From: Nitrospira moscoviensis
Lineage (GTDB): Bacteria > Nitrospirota > Nitrospiria > Nitrospirales > Nitrospiraceae
Direction: 5' to 3'
Assembly: GCF_001273775.1 (NCBI RefSeq)
Contig: NZ_CP011801.1
Location: 2,830,001 to 2,894,000 of the forward strand
Length of the DNA: 64,000 bases
Positions 30,129 to 39,497 of the stretch are shown here, piece after piece. A model generated the notes under the pieces. That model was not told where the DNA came from. It made no database searches and worked only from the letters and a program-made list of their open reading frames with translations. The position numbers were made by a program, and so were the translations under genes. Position 1 is the first letter of the stretch. Each line of letters begins with the position of its first letter.

Positions 30129-30767
30129 TCAACTCTTCGTCCGTTGGACGCGGATCCAGAAATTCCCGTCGGGAAATTTGCCGCCATAGTAGGGGTCGCT
30201 CGCCGAGGGCGACGGGACGCCGGGGGCTCGAAATGAAAACTCGGCTCTCAGCTTCCCATCCCGAGAGCGCGCTTCATAGAGATCATACGGCGGTTCCTGA
30301 TGGTGCGTGAGATTGGTGACGGTCCAGCCTTGGTTCAGCGCGACGAGAAACTGTTGAAATTGGTCTGTCGAAAGTGCGGTAAACAGATTTTCGAAATCAC
30401 TCCGCAAGTCATCCCACATCGCATAGGTCTCGCCTTGCCTAATGCGCCGCAACACCGAGTCCCGGTCGAAGCGGAACGACGCCACCACCCGGCCTTCCAG
30501 TTCTAGCGGTAACCCGAGTGGATGATATTTGGTGTTGAACCAGACCACCAAGACGGAGGGAGATTTCCCGGCCCGGAGTACCGCTTTCGACGGAAGCTCC
30601 ACAGATCCGGGCAAGGATGGGGCACCGTGCTTTGCAATCATCTCCATGGCCGACTCCCCAGGGAAGGCCGCTGCCCTGGAGGGGACCCCCCCCAGGACAG
30701 CGATGACCCCCAGGATCCAGAACCAGCCAGCTGCATGTGTGTCGCTCAAGAAATGGGTGAGACTCAT
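30129..30767 (-). CDS. Exported protein of unknown function
   Basis: 212 residues from ATG 30767 (AAAGGAGA upstream; longer frames overlap the cytochrome gene). A signal sequence or N-terminal anchor (GWFWILGVIAVLGGVPSRAAA) is followed by a globular domain containing VELPSKAVLRAGKSPSVLVVWFNTKYHPLG-like strands and EARSRDGKLRAEFSFRAP near the end. No catalytic motif or metal site is evident. Placed directly after a cytochrome c gene, it may be a periplasmic accessory of that electron-transfer module. I do not recognise the family. Confidence 0.55.
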   Translation of the reverse strand: MSLTHFLSDTHAAGWFWILGVIAVLGGVPSRAAAFPGESAMEMIAKHGAPSLPGSVELPSKAVLRAGKSPSVLVVWFNTKYHPLGLPLELEGRVVASFRFDRDSVLRRIRQGETYAMWDDLRSDFENLFTALSTDQFQQFLVALNQGWTVTNLTHHQEPPYDLYEARSRDGKLRAEFSFRAPGVPSPSASDPYYGGKFPDGNFWIRVQRTKS

Positions 30768-30829
30768 GTGGCGATCTCCTTTGGTTTTGGTCAGCCCCTG
30801 CGGATGGCTGCCGGTGCACTGGTATTCCG

Positions 30830-31339
30830 TCATGAATTGGAAGGTGCCGCTCCGATTTCCATGATCTGACCCCGGTTGTTCCAATTCATATAGGCTTCAA
30901 GGGCATTCATTTCCTTGCTACCCAGCGGATAGGGCTTGCCTTGGTTCGGAATGGCGATACACCACCCCATCATCTCTTGCACGGTCGCGACATGTCCCAA
31001 CTGCGGTTTGTATTTCGGATAGGTCTCCGGATGCGTGACCGAGCCATCCGCATGGCACATGTTGCAGGCTTGACCGTTTCCACTCATGGGGAGATCACGG
31101 CTGTGCCAGAGCTTGTCCCCCAGGGCAATCATCTCCTGCAATTCCTTCGTGCCGGTTTCGACGGTTTTGCGATCGAGGATTTCCCCGCTTTGAGCATCCT
31201 TGCGCTGCACTTCAGAGGTCAGGCCCGGCAAGGTTTGAACATCCATGGCACGCTGTGCATACACCCATACAGGCACCGACACGGCAACCGCACTGATCGC
31301 CAGCCACACGATTCGTTTCACGGTTCTCTGCCCCTTCAT
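30830..31339 (-). CDS. Monoheme periplasmic cytochrome c
   Basis: 169 residues from ATG 31339 (GGAGGG 8 bases upstream; a TTG two codons earlier is in frame). An N-terminal uncleaved or cleaved signal (IVWLAISAVAVSVPVWVYA) leads to a domain with a single heme site C92-N-M-C95-H96. Several methionines downstream (EMMGW, KEMNALEAYMNW) could provide the distal ligand. It should be matured by the CcsA-type system and carry electrons in the periplasm. It follows the metallophosphoesterase gene by 33 bases, so the two are probably co-transcribed. Confidence 0.85.
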   Translation of the reverse strand: MKGQRTVKRIVWLAISAVAVSVPVWVYAQRAMDVQTLPGLTSEVQRKDAQSGEILDRKTVETGTKELQEMIALGDKLWHSRDLPMSGNGQACNMCHADGSVTHPETYPKYKPQLGHVATVQEMMGWCIAIPNQGKPYPLGSKEMNALEAYMNWNNRGQIMEIGAAPSNS

Positions 31340-31372
31340 CGTCAAACCCTCCTTCCACTGAGCCTTAGCCGC

Positions 31373-32383
31373 TCAGGCCTTGACCCGAGACCATTCTTCA
31401 TACTTGACGGACACTTCCCCTTGATCGTCGACGCCCATCGTATCCCAACCCAAGCCGCCGAAGATGTTCGCGGGATTGGCCCGTGGCATTTTCGGCGACC
31501 CGGCCGGCAATCCGCTGGTGGGATACGGATGCGGCCATCCCGTCGACAGGCTGCTGGCAAATTTGATGCTGCCGATTTGGTTCTTGACGATGTGATGCAC
31601 ATGCCCATGGATCACCTGGACATGTTCGTATCCTTCCAGGAGGAGATGCACCTCCGGCGCGTCCTCCGTCCAGAAGTTCCAGGGCTTGTAGTAGTAGTAC
31701 AGCGGGGAATGCGAGAAGATGATGATCGGCGTGGTCTTCTTCACCTTTTTCAGATCATCACGGAGCCAGACCAGTTGCTTCTCACCGACATGGAAGGGAC
31801 CCGGCAGGGGGTGATTCAGCGTACCGGCGATATCCATTCGTTCTTGAGCAGTGAGACCACGCGCCGTCCAGAAATCCCTCAACATCACCGTGTTGAGCGC
31901 GATAAAATGGACGCCATTATGGTCCCACGAATAGGTCGTCTTGCCGTAATGTTTGCCGTAGGACTCTCCCATATCGAGATACCAATCGTGCTCCCCAGTG
32001 ATGTACTTGACCGGGGCTTTCAGCGGCGCGATGAGCTCGTCAAAGAATTTCATTTGCTCATCAGAGCCGTCGTGCACCACGTCGCCGAGCGACATAATGA
32101 AGTCCGGCTTCAAGCTCAGGTTGTTGACCTCCTGCACGCACCGCTCGACTCGCATCTTCATATAGTTGTTCTTCGGCCCCATCGTGTGGTGATCGGCCAT
32201 CACCGCAAAGGTGAACGGCTTCACCGTCCCCATCCCTTGAGCCTGCGCAGGCGATGCGGACAGGAAATCCAGCGATACGAGCCCGCCAAGCGATGCTGCA
32301 AGACCGGTAAACGCGGACATCTTCATGAAATCCCGCCGTGAGACTCCTGGCCCCAGAAGAATCCCGTCATTGTCTTTCTTCAT
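31373..32383 (-). CDS. Tat-exported metallophosphoesterase
   Basis: 336 residues from ATG 32383 (GGAGGGAGCT upstream). The N-terminus carries a twin-arginine signal, SRRDFMK at about 15-21, followed by a hydrophobic region and an AQA cleavage site. The calcineurin-like dinuclear metal site is visible in order: ADHH, SLGDVVHD, GEHDW (GNHD variant), IFSHSPL and GHVHH. It would hydrolyse a phosphoester in the periplasm after folding with its metals in the cytoplasm. Substrate is not readable. The N-to-E change in GNHD is unusual because that Asn normally ligates metal, and it may alter activity. Confidence 0.85.
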   Translation of the reverse strand: MKKDNDGILLGPGVSRRDFMKMSAFTGLAASLGGLVSLDFLSASPAQAQGMGTVKPFTFAVMADHHTMGPKNNYMKMRVERCVQEVNNLSLKPDFIMSLGDVVHDGSDEQMKFFDELIAPLKAPVKYITGEHDWYLDMGESYGKHYGKTTYSWDHNGVHFIALNTVMLRDFWTARGLTAQERMDIAGTLNHPLPGPFHVGEKQLVWLRDDLKKVKKTTPIIIFSHSPLYYYYKPWNFWTEDAPEVHLLLEGYEHVQVIHGHVHHIVKNQIGSIKFASSLSTGWPHPYPTSGLPAGSPKMPRANPANIFGGLGWDTMGVDDQGEVSVKYEEWSRVKA

Positions 32384-32771
32384 AGCTCCCTCCAAGGATG
32401 CTCGCCTCAGTTGCACGTGCAATGATTCTGCACCATCGATACGACACGCCATCAATTGCATTCGATGTCTTTTTATTCTTCAGTGACCACCTCCTTCCTG
32501 ACGTCAGATGCCAGCTTCTTTGCACCTACGTCCCCTTGTAACTGTTGCGTAGTATCTAACCAGTGCATCTAACAGAGGAGCGCCGTGCTTTATTCCCTTA
32601 AAAGTTCTTGCGTCTTTCGGCAGCCAACGACAGGCACGTCGGGATGGACGAATAAAACTGCGTGGAGCCCAACTCAGAGCAACGAAGAGGCGAATTGAAA
32701 AGCGATTAGACAGAATACCGGGGGAAGGTACGGGGGGCCCAGAAGGTAAACATCTTCTTTAGGCTGAACCC
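32384..32771. other. Intergenic region upstream of the metallophosphoesterase operon
   Basis: About 390 bases between the anti-sigma stop and the metallophosphoesterase start. No ORF with a ribosome site is present. It should hold the operon promoter; it may be recognised by the adjacent ECF sigma factor, but no ECF-type GGAAC-like -35 was convincing. Confidence 0.4.
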
Positions 32772-33587
32772 CTAAATGGATTTGACTTGGCGTCCAACTG
32801 GCTCCTGCAACCGGCGGGCGCTGCTATGGCAGATTTGACACGCCTGCCTATTGATGTCCTGCGCATCAGACACAAAAACATAAGCCAACCCTTCAAGCGC
32901 CCAGCTCAGGGTTTGCAAGCCATGATAGGAGGACTGGTAAAAACGGACGTCTTTATCGATCATTTCCTGGCTGCCGAACAGTCTCACCCCATCTGCGGCC
33001 GTCATCACGAGAGATAACGGTCGACCGCCTACGTCATAGGCCAGAAAAACCGCCTTCTTCCCGTCAATCTGAACCAGGCGTCCGCCCATCAGTTTGAGGT
33101 TCTTAACCGGCCCCTGAGCGAGAGCGATCGTAAAGCCCGCCTGCTCCCGCACCCATTTCGACACCTGCAGCGGGTCGCTGCTGGTGACTTCTAAAGCGAG
33201 ATCATGAGCAGCATAGCTCTCATGTGTGGCCACCGCCGCATCTACAAATTCCGGCACCGACGGCTGCCGGACCAAGAAGACACTGGTCGCAAGCACAATC
33301 AGTGCAACCGCGAAGGAGGGAACAAGCATCCACTTAAGCCGCACGCCCTGCTTTCGCTCGGTCACCTTGTTCAACGCCTGCTTCACCTTGCCTTCGAGGC
33401 CAACAGGCGCATGCGTGCGCGGAAGAGAGACTTTAAGGACATCAAGATACAGTTTTTCATTCCGGTACAGAGCGGCACAGTCCCGGCATCCCTCCAGATG
33501 AGACTGGATTTCGATGGCATCCCTCGCGTTCAATTCGCCATCGAGATACGGATGAAGCAATTTCCGCATGGCCTGACAATCAAGCAT
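32772..33587 (-). CDS. Anti-sigma factor with periplasmic CXXCH motif
   Basis: A 271-residue membrane protein. The N-terminal zinc anti-sigma domain has H30-x3-C34-x2-C37 (HLEGCRDC), with C4 as a possible fourth ligand. One membrane span (about 86-106) separates it from a periplasmic domain of about 165 residues. That domain ends with a canonical heme c motif, C250-Q-I-C253-H254, close to the C-terminus. It overlaps the sigma gene by 8 bases, so it is the cognate anti-sigma factor. A CXXCH in the sensor domain suggests covalent heme or a redox-active thiol pair as the signal input, fitting the cytochrome-rich neighbourhood. That sensing mode is inference. Confidence 0.85.
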   Translation of the reverse strand: MLDCQAMRKLLHPYLDGELNARDAIEIQSHLEGCRDCAALYRNEKLYLDVLKVSLPRTHAPVGLEGKVKQALNKVTERKQGVRLKWMLVPSFAVALIVLATSVFLVRQPSVPEFVDAAVATHESYAAHDLALEVTSSDPLQVSKWVREQAGFTIALAQGPVKNLKLMGGRLVQIDGKKAVFLAYDVGGRPLSLVMTAADGVRLFGSQEMIDKDVRFYQSSYHGLQTLSWALEGLAYVFVSDAQDINRQACQICHSSARRLQEPVGRQVKSI

Positions 33588-34173
33588 TGGGACTTAACCC
33601 CTTCACGTTTGGTTCATGTTGGTTGTCCACGTTGGCATAGGCCCGGAGCAATTGGCGCAACAGATCTCGGCCTCTCGACAATCGGGACATCACGGTGCCC
33701 ATTGGACAGTCGAGCATATGAGCAATCTCGGAATAACTGAATCCTTCGATATCCCGCAATACCACGACGACGCGGAATGAATCAGGCAGCAGTTCAAGCG
33801 CTTTCACCACGTCTTGCCGAAAGATCTCATCTCGCCCCCCATGAACCGCATTCATTACATTCATGTGGCTATCGAGGGACTCAATCAATTCATCATTATC
33901 GCCGTGTTGCGTCTGCTCAGGGCACAGCACCTCTCGGGCCCGTTGCGGAACGCGATTGAGAAAAATGCGCTTCATGATCGTAAACAACCAGGCTTTGCAA
34001 TTCGTTCCCTGCTCATAACGGTGGAAAAACTGTAGCGCCCGAACGTAGGTATCCTGGACAAGATCCTCGGCCTCGGCCGGGTCTCTGGTCAAGACCAACG
34101 CGAAGCCATACAACGCATCGAGGTGCGGGAGAACGATCGCTTCGAAAACATCTCGTTGTTTGTCGAGATCCAT
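33580..34173 (-). CDS. ECF-family RNA polymerase sigma factor
   Basis: 197 residues from ATG 34173, where the conserved domain begins. Sigma region 2 is clear (LYGFALVLTRDPAEAEDLVQDTYVRALQ) and region 4 follows (LLPDSFRVVVVLRDIEGFSYSEIAHMLDCPMGTVMSRLSRGRDLLR). It directs RNA polymerase to a small regulon, usually including its own operon, when released by the anti-sigma factor encoded immediately downstream with an overlapping start. The ribosome site is weak, so an upstream start cannot be excluded. The stimulus is probably an envelope or redox signal read by the anti-sigma sensor domain. Confidence 0.93.
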   Translation of the reverse strand: MDLDKQRDVFEAIVLPHLDALYGFALVLTRDPAEAEDLVQDTYVRALQFFHRYEQGTNCKAWLFTIMKRIFLNRVPQRAREVLCPEQTQHGDNDELIESLDSHMNVMNAVHGGRDEIFRQDVVKALELLPDSFRVVVVLRDIEGFSYSEIAHMLDCPMGTVMSRLSRGRDLLRQLLRAYANVDNQHEPNVKGLSPNA

Positions 34174-34799
34174 AGAGGCCAAACTAATGACCCCGGGCAC
34201 GATCCTCACAAAGATAGAGCGGCATCGCTGTTCGTCGTTTTCAAGAGGCCGTGGTAGTTTACACTCCGGTGCCACAATTTGTATTGACTACCTTCTACCG
34301 GCACAAATTCCTATCTGTGTCGACTGCCGACAGAGGCATACATTGCAGAATCTCCCCCTTCCTGGTTGGTTAACAGGCGAGGGCCACCATTTATTCCGGA
34401 GGCAATTACTGTGATGTTTCAAAGTCTTAAATCCGCACATGCCGTTCATGGTTCGGCGGGACAGAACCATGTGAAGAAACGTCGCGCAACACCTGGAGGA
34501 GCTTAGAAGTCTCGATTGCGAGCAGCACACTCAGTAAGAGTCAACGACCGCTCGCGCACGATGCGCGACGGCCGCCAGGCCGTCAGAGAAGAGCGTAGAG
34601 CCTATGGATTGGTCAACAATCGCGCCGAGGGTAATGCGCCGCTGACGGTTCAAGCGCTGGTGGATCGCTTTCATGGAGACACCGGTGGCGCTGCCACCCG
34701 AGCCAACCTTTTCCTCAACCATTGCTGTTCAAGCCAGTTCCCCGAACAAGTCCCTCTCTTGCCCAGTGAAACAGCCGCGATCACTTCAGGAACGGTTGC
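34174..34799. other. Boundary region between core genes and defence island
   Basis: About 625 bases with no supported gene. It holds a perfect 8-bp inverted repeat, CATGGTTC at 34447-34454 and GAACCATG at 34464-34471, with a 9-base loop. A second hairpin (GACGGCC/GGCCGTC) lies near 34566-34583. ORFs at 34516-34803 (+) and 34531-34722 (-) have no ribosome site or recognisable motif. This is where the coding strand switches and accessory genes begin, so it is a plausible island edge. Confidence 0.45.
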
Positions 34800-35363
34800 G
34801 TGATCACCACAACCTCTTCCCTGCCCATGACTATGACTCCGACTGCACACGAGACTTCTCAGGCCGACCTGTCTCCTCGTTCGGCGAGGAAAGCCCTCTC
34901 TGCCAAGCCACAGCCAAGCCAACATGCCTATGCGATTCCCCGCTACCGAGTGATGCTGGTGAAGGAGAGTCTGGCACACCCCTCGCCCGTCACGATCAGG
35001 GATTCCCAGAGCGCATACCGGCTGCTTATGCCGCTCTTCGATGGACTCGATCGCGAACATTTCCTGGTCGTCGGTCTCGACGCGAAACATGCGGTTATCG
35101 GCATCAACACCGTGAGCATGGGATCCGTCACCATGAGCATCGTCCATCCCCGCGAAGTCTTCAAGCCACTCATCCTCATGAACGCGAGCGCCGTCATCCT
35201 GGCCCACAACCATCCCAGCGGCGATGCGACGCCCAGTCAAGAAGACCGCGCCCTGACTCGGCGCCTCAAAGACGGGGGCGACCTGCTCGGCATCGCCGTG
35301 CTTGATCATCTGGTGCTGGGCGAGGACCGGTACTACAGCTTTGCCGACCACGGGGGGCTGTAG
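34800..35363 (+). CDS. radC: RadC-like JAB-domain protein
   Basis: 187 residues from GTG 34800 (AGGAACGG upstream), or from ATG 34827. The JAMM/JAB metalloprotease-like motif is complete: an upstream Glu (PREVFKP) and HNHPSGDATPSQED. RadC-like proteins are frequent in defence islands and mobile elements; enzyme activity is not established for most. Unlike chromosomal RadC, it lacks the N-terminal helix-hairpin-helix region, so it is the short, mobile-element type. A truncated copy about 85 percent identical by eye over part of its length lies at 16405-16681. Confidence 0.85.
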   Translation: MITTTSSLPMTMTPTAHETSQADLSPRSARKALSAKPQPSQHAYAIPRYRVMLVKESLAHPSPVTIRDSQSAYRLLMPLFDGLDREHFLVVGLDAKHAVIGINTVSMGSVTMSIVHPREVFKPLILMNASAVILAHNHPSGDATPSQEDRALTRRLKDGGDLLGIAVLDHLVLGEDRYYSFADHGGL

Positions 35364-35672
35364 GGTTACGCCGCTGTCCCATATCGCACTGTTGCGGAAT
35401 ATCGCAAAGAAGTGTCTAAAGAGAGACCATCGTGACAACCTTCCGATTCTTCCGTTGTCTGAGATAAATCTATATTAAGGCGATTTCTGCCTCTCGACGA
35501 TCGAGGGACACTATAAGAAATTCTCGAGCAGCAGCCTCGACAAAGTTGCTTGGAGCAATTACTCCGCCAAATGGGGATAATGGATTGATTTATTTAACGG
35601 AAAAGTGTATCCCCTCTCTGCAACGATGCCTTCACTGCCTTCTCCCAAATACAAATCAATCCGACGAGGGCA
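35364..35672. other. Intergenic region, AT-richer
   Basis: About 310 bases between radC and the dead restriction-modification gene. The composition is richer in A and T than its neighbours. No ORF with a ribosome site was found. It probably contained the promoter of the restriction-modification gene. Confidence 0.4.
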
Positions 35673-38600
35673 ATGAACCCCCTCGAAACCTATCTCAAAG
35701 AACTCCGCGACATTCGTTCGTCAGGTGAGGTTGTCAATGAAACCTCCTACTATGGTCCCCTCGCGACCCTCCTGAACGAAGTCGGTAAATCGCTTAAGCC
35801 TAAAGTTCGCTGCATCATCAACATCAAGGATCGTGGAGCCGGACTTCCGGACGGCGGACTCTTCACCCAGGATCAGTTCCAGAAAGCGACAGAAGGCAAA
35901 CCACTTCCCGGGTAAACGCCCTCCCGAGGGGTCATTGAAATTAAATGAACAAAAGACGATGCCTGGCTCGTCGCGGATGGGCAACAGGTGTCAAAGTACT
36001 GGGGCAAGTATCGTCAAGTCCTCGTCACGAACTACAGAGACTTCGTGCTGGTTGGGCAAGATGCCGAAGGCAAACCAATCAAGCTAGAAAGCTATCGCCT
36101 GGCAGAAACCGAATCCGCTTTCTGGGCTGCGGCTGCGCACCCGAAAGCAGCTGCCGAGCGACATGGCGAGCGATTCATCGAATATTTGACCCGCGTGCTG
36201 TTGCACTCCGCGGTACTGACAGACCCAGCCGACGTTGCATGGTTTCTAGCCTCCTACGCTCGAGAGGCACGAGCCAGAATCGAAGGCGCCGACCTGCCAC
36301 CGTTGACCGCAGTTCGCAAAGCACTACAAGAAGCTCTCGGCCTCACTTTTGAAGACCGCAAAGGGGATCACTTCTTTCGCTCCACCCTCGTCCAAACACT
36401 ATTTTATGGGCTCTCTCTGCCTGGGTCCTCTGGAGCAAACAGCATCTCCCGTCAGATCGAAAAGCTAGGTTCGATTGGAATACTACCGCGCGCTACCTTC
36501 GCGTCCCGGTCCTCCGAAAGCTATTTCATGAAGTGGCCGATCCCGGACAGCTAGAGGCCCTCAATTTGACCGAGGTACTAGACTGGGCGCAGGCCGCACT
36601 TCATCGCGTCGATCGCGCATCCTTCGATAAATTTCAAGAAGGCCATGCTGTCCAATACTTCTACGAACCATTCTTACAGGCCTACGATCCTGAACTCCGC
36701 AAGGAACTCGGCGTATGGTACACACCCACAGAGATTGTGCAATACATGGTTGCCAGAGTCGACACGGTCTTGCAGGAGGAACTCGGGATTGAAGACGGGT
36801 TAGCCGATCCTCGCGTATACGTCCTCGATCCCTGCTGCGGCACCGGAGCCTATCTGGTGGAGGTCTTACGGCGGATAGGCGAGAGACTCAAAGATAAAGG
36901 TGGCGATGCACTGGTGGCAAACGACCTGAAACGGGCGGCCATGGAACGCGTCTTCGGCTTCGAGATTCTTCCGGCGCCATTCGTTGTTTCGCATCTGCAA
37001 TTAGGCCTGTTGCTGCAATTGCTCGGCGCACCACTGTCAGAAAAGAAGTCAGAACGAATCAGAGTCTATCTCACCAACGCATTGACAGGTTGGGACCCAC
37101 CGGAAGGCCCGAAGACACACCTGCTGTTTCCAGAATTGGAAGAAGAGCGCGACGCAGCCGAGAAGGTGAAGCGAGAGACGCCAATTCTCGTCATCCTCGG
37201 CAATCCGCCCTACAACAGCTTCGCCGGCGTCGCTGTAGCCGAAGAACGAGAATTGACCACGGCATATCGAACGACAAAGCGCGCCCCTCCACCGCAAGGC
37301 CAAGGATTGAATGACCTCTACATCCGCTTTTTTCGTATGGCTGAACGCCGGATCGTGGAACGAACCGCGAAAGGTATCGTGTGTTTCATCTCCAACTACT
37401 CCTGGCTGGACGGACTCTCCTTCACCGGTATGCGGGAGCGCTATCTGGAGGCGTTTGACCACATCTGGATCGATTGCCTAAATGGCGACAAGTATAAAAC
37501 AGGCAAGCTCACGCCGGATGGGAAACCAGACCCCAGCGTCTTCTCAACGGAGATGAATCCGGAAGGTATTCAAGTCGGCACCGCCATTTCCTTGCTCGTT
37601 CGTAAGCATACCCATAAGAATGCGGAGGCCGTGGCTTTCCGTCATTTTTGGGGGAAGACGAAACGAGCAGAGCTTGAAGAAGCGGCCAAGAACGCCGAAC
37701 AACGAGGCCATGAGGATCTACTGCCCGTCTTGGAGATGGGTCTACCATTTATCCCGTCCAAGTCTGAAGCCACCTACTTCAACTGGCCGTCGTTGCAAGA
37801 CCTCTTTCCCGTGTCATTTCCAGGGGTAAAAACCAGTCGTGATGACGTTGTTATCGACATCGACAAGGAAAGACTGGTTCAAAGACTGAGCAAATACTTT
37901 GATCCCAATATAGGCCACGAAGAGATGCGACGGATCGCACCCGGTGTAATGGAGAGTACTCAGCGCTTCAAGGCTGCCGAAGTACGTGACACACTACGGA
38001 AACGGGGGTTCCTCCCAGAGAAGATCGTTCGGTACTGCTATCGGCCATTCGATGTGCGCTGGCTCTACTGGGAACCAGAGACAAAATTACTAGACGAGAA
38101 ACGGTCAGAGTATTTTCCGCATGTTTTTAACGGCAACATTTGGTTGAGCGCGGGCCAGAGAAATCGCAAAGAAGATTTTTATCAACCACAATTCACGACC
38201 CTGCTCGCAGACCATCATATCGTTGAATCCAATGTCGCCATGTTCCCGGCTTACCTCGACGAAAAGACGCTGGCCTCATCGCTGTTTTCCCGCAAGACCC
38301 AACAAAAGCACGTGCCAAATATTTCCGACGATGCGATCCACTATCTGACAGCGATCAAGGAAAAGGACTCCAAGCCTCTGTTTTTTCATTCACTGGCCAT
38401 CCTGCATGCCCCACTTTATAGAAATGAGAATGCTGGCGCGGTGCGTCAGGACTGGCCTCGTGTCCCTCTTCCAACCGCCAAATCCTATCTGGAGAAATCC
38501 TCTCATCTGGGAGAATTACTTGCGGGCCTCCTTGATCCCGAAACTGGAGTCAAAGGTGTGACGACGGGTACCATCAGGAAAGAACTGAAAGGCTTAGGAT

Positions 38601-39082
38601 CAATCAGCCGAGTAGGTGGAGGGGCGATCAATCCGAACGCCAGTGAACTAGACCTGACCGCCGGATGGGGTCACGCTGGCAAGGGTGGGGTCACCATGCC
38701 CGGTAAAGGGAAGCTGATCGAACGCGAGTATACGGGAGAAGAGAGAACAGCGATCAAAGAAGGGTCTGCTGTCTTAGGCCTAAGTCTCGACGATGCTCTT
38801 TCGCATCTGGGATCGACGACTACCGACGTGTACCTCAAAGAAATCGCTTTCTGGAGAAACATTCCGATCAATGTGTGGAACTACACCATCGGCGGCTATG
38901 AGGTGATCAAAAAATGGTTGAGCTATCGCGAAAGGCAATTGCTCCATCGGTCCCTAACCACCGAGGAAGCCCGCGAGCTGACCAACATCGCGCGCCGGAT
39001 CGCCGCAATTCTCCTTCTGGAACCCGCTCTGAATAAGAATTACCAGGACGTCAAACAATCGCCCTACGCATGGTCGAAGTAA
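35673..39082 (+). pseudogene. Dead type IIG/ISP-like restriction-modification enzyme
   Basis: The gene would encode about 1,135 residues: an N-terminal nuclease-like domain (LPDGGLF then GVIEIK, a PD-(D/E)xK pattern), an N6-adenine methyltransferase with motif I DPCCGTGAYLVEV and motif IV GNPPYNSF, and a C-terminal target-recognition region. Two stop codons interrupt it in frame: TAA at 35913-35915 (probably from CAA) and TGA at 35946-35948. They bracket the nuclease ExK residues. A one-base deletion in the CTCTCTCT run near 36412-36420 shifts the frame between FYGL and SAWVLWSKQ. The long downstream frame (36533-39082) keeps the methyltransferase motifs but lacks a proper start. All parts besides the lesions look conserved, so inactivation seems recent. 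Confidence 0.88.
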
Positions 39083-39086
39083 TAAT

Positions 39087-39497
39087 TCAGCGAGGGTGCA
39101 GCCCACCTCCACTCCATTCGCCCGTAGCAAGCCATACCTCGTAATTCAGTAACCACTCGGATGTCCAGGGGATGATGGTCTGGCTCAACATCATGGTCTT
39201 GTTCCATTCACCGATTCTAGGCAGATACAAGCAGAGCTTTTTGCCGGGGTATAGATGCGGGGGATTGTCCGATCCTCGTTTTTGAAGAAGAGGCTCCAAG
39301 ACTTCAACTTCAGGGCTACCGGTTAACTTATAGCGGAGGCGCACACGATAGGTCCTACTGAGTGGAAATGGTGTAATAGTCCCCACCCAAGTCAACTCAC
39401 TTCGCCGAATCCGAGCCGAGGACGCGGGGAACAGTCTGTGCAATGCTGCCTGCTGAAGTGAGAGACTAAGGCTTCTCTGCTTTGGCCATGCCGCCAT
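39087..39497 (-). CDS. CBASS E2-like protein
   Basis: 136 residues from ATG 39497, overlapping the nucleotidyltransferase gene by about 30 bases, which implies translational coupling. It matches the E2-like proteins of CBASS operons that lack an E1 partner. HLYPGKKLCLYLP corresponds to the E2 segment holding the catalytic cysteine, here C89. The conserved block IIPWTSEWLLNYEVWLATGEW and the tail SGGGLHP complete the family signature. In such short type II systems the E2 protein conjugates or processes the nucleotidyltransferase to tune its activity. It is convergent with the dead restriction gene, 4 bases from its stop. Confidence 0.82.
   Translation of the reverse strand: MAAWPKQRSLSLSLQQAALHRLFPASSARIRRSELTWVGTITPFPLSRTYRVRLRYKLTGSPEVEVLEPLLQKRGSDNPPHLYPGKKLCLYLPRIGEWNKTMMLSQTIIPWTSEWLLNYEVWLATGEWSGGGLHPR

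Noticed and set aside
34516..34803. Frames of 95 (+) and 63 (-) codons at the island edge
   Set aside because: They overlap each other on opposite strands, lack ribosome sites and have no family resemblance.
36533..39082. Treating the downstream frame as a working methyltransferase
   Set aside because: It keeps motifs I and IV, but its apparent GTG start lies mid-domain after a frameshift and has no ribosome site, so it is better read as part of the pseudogene.
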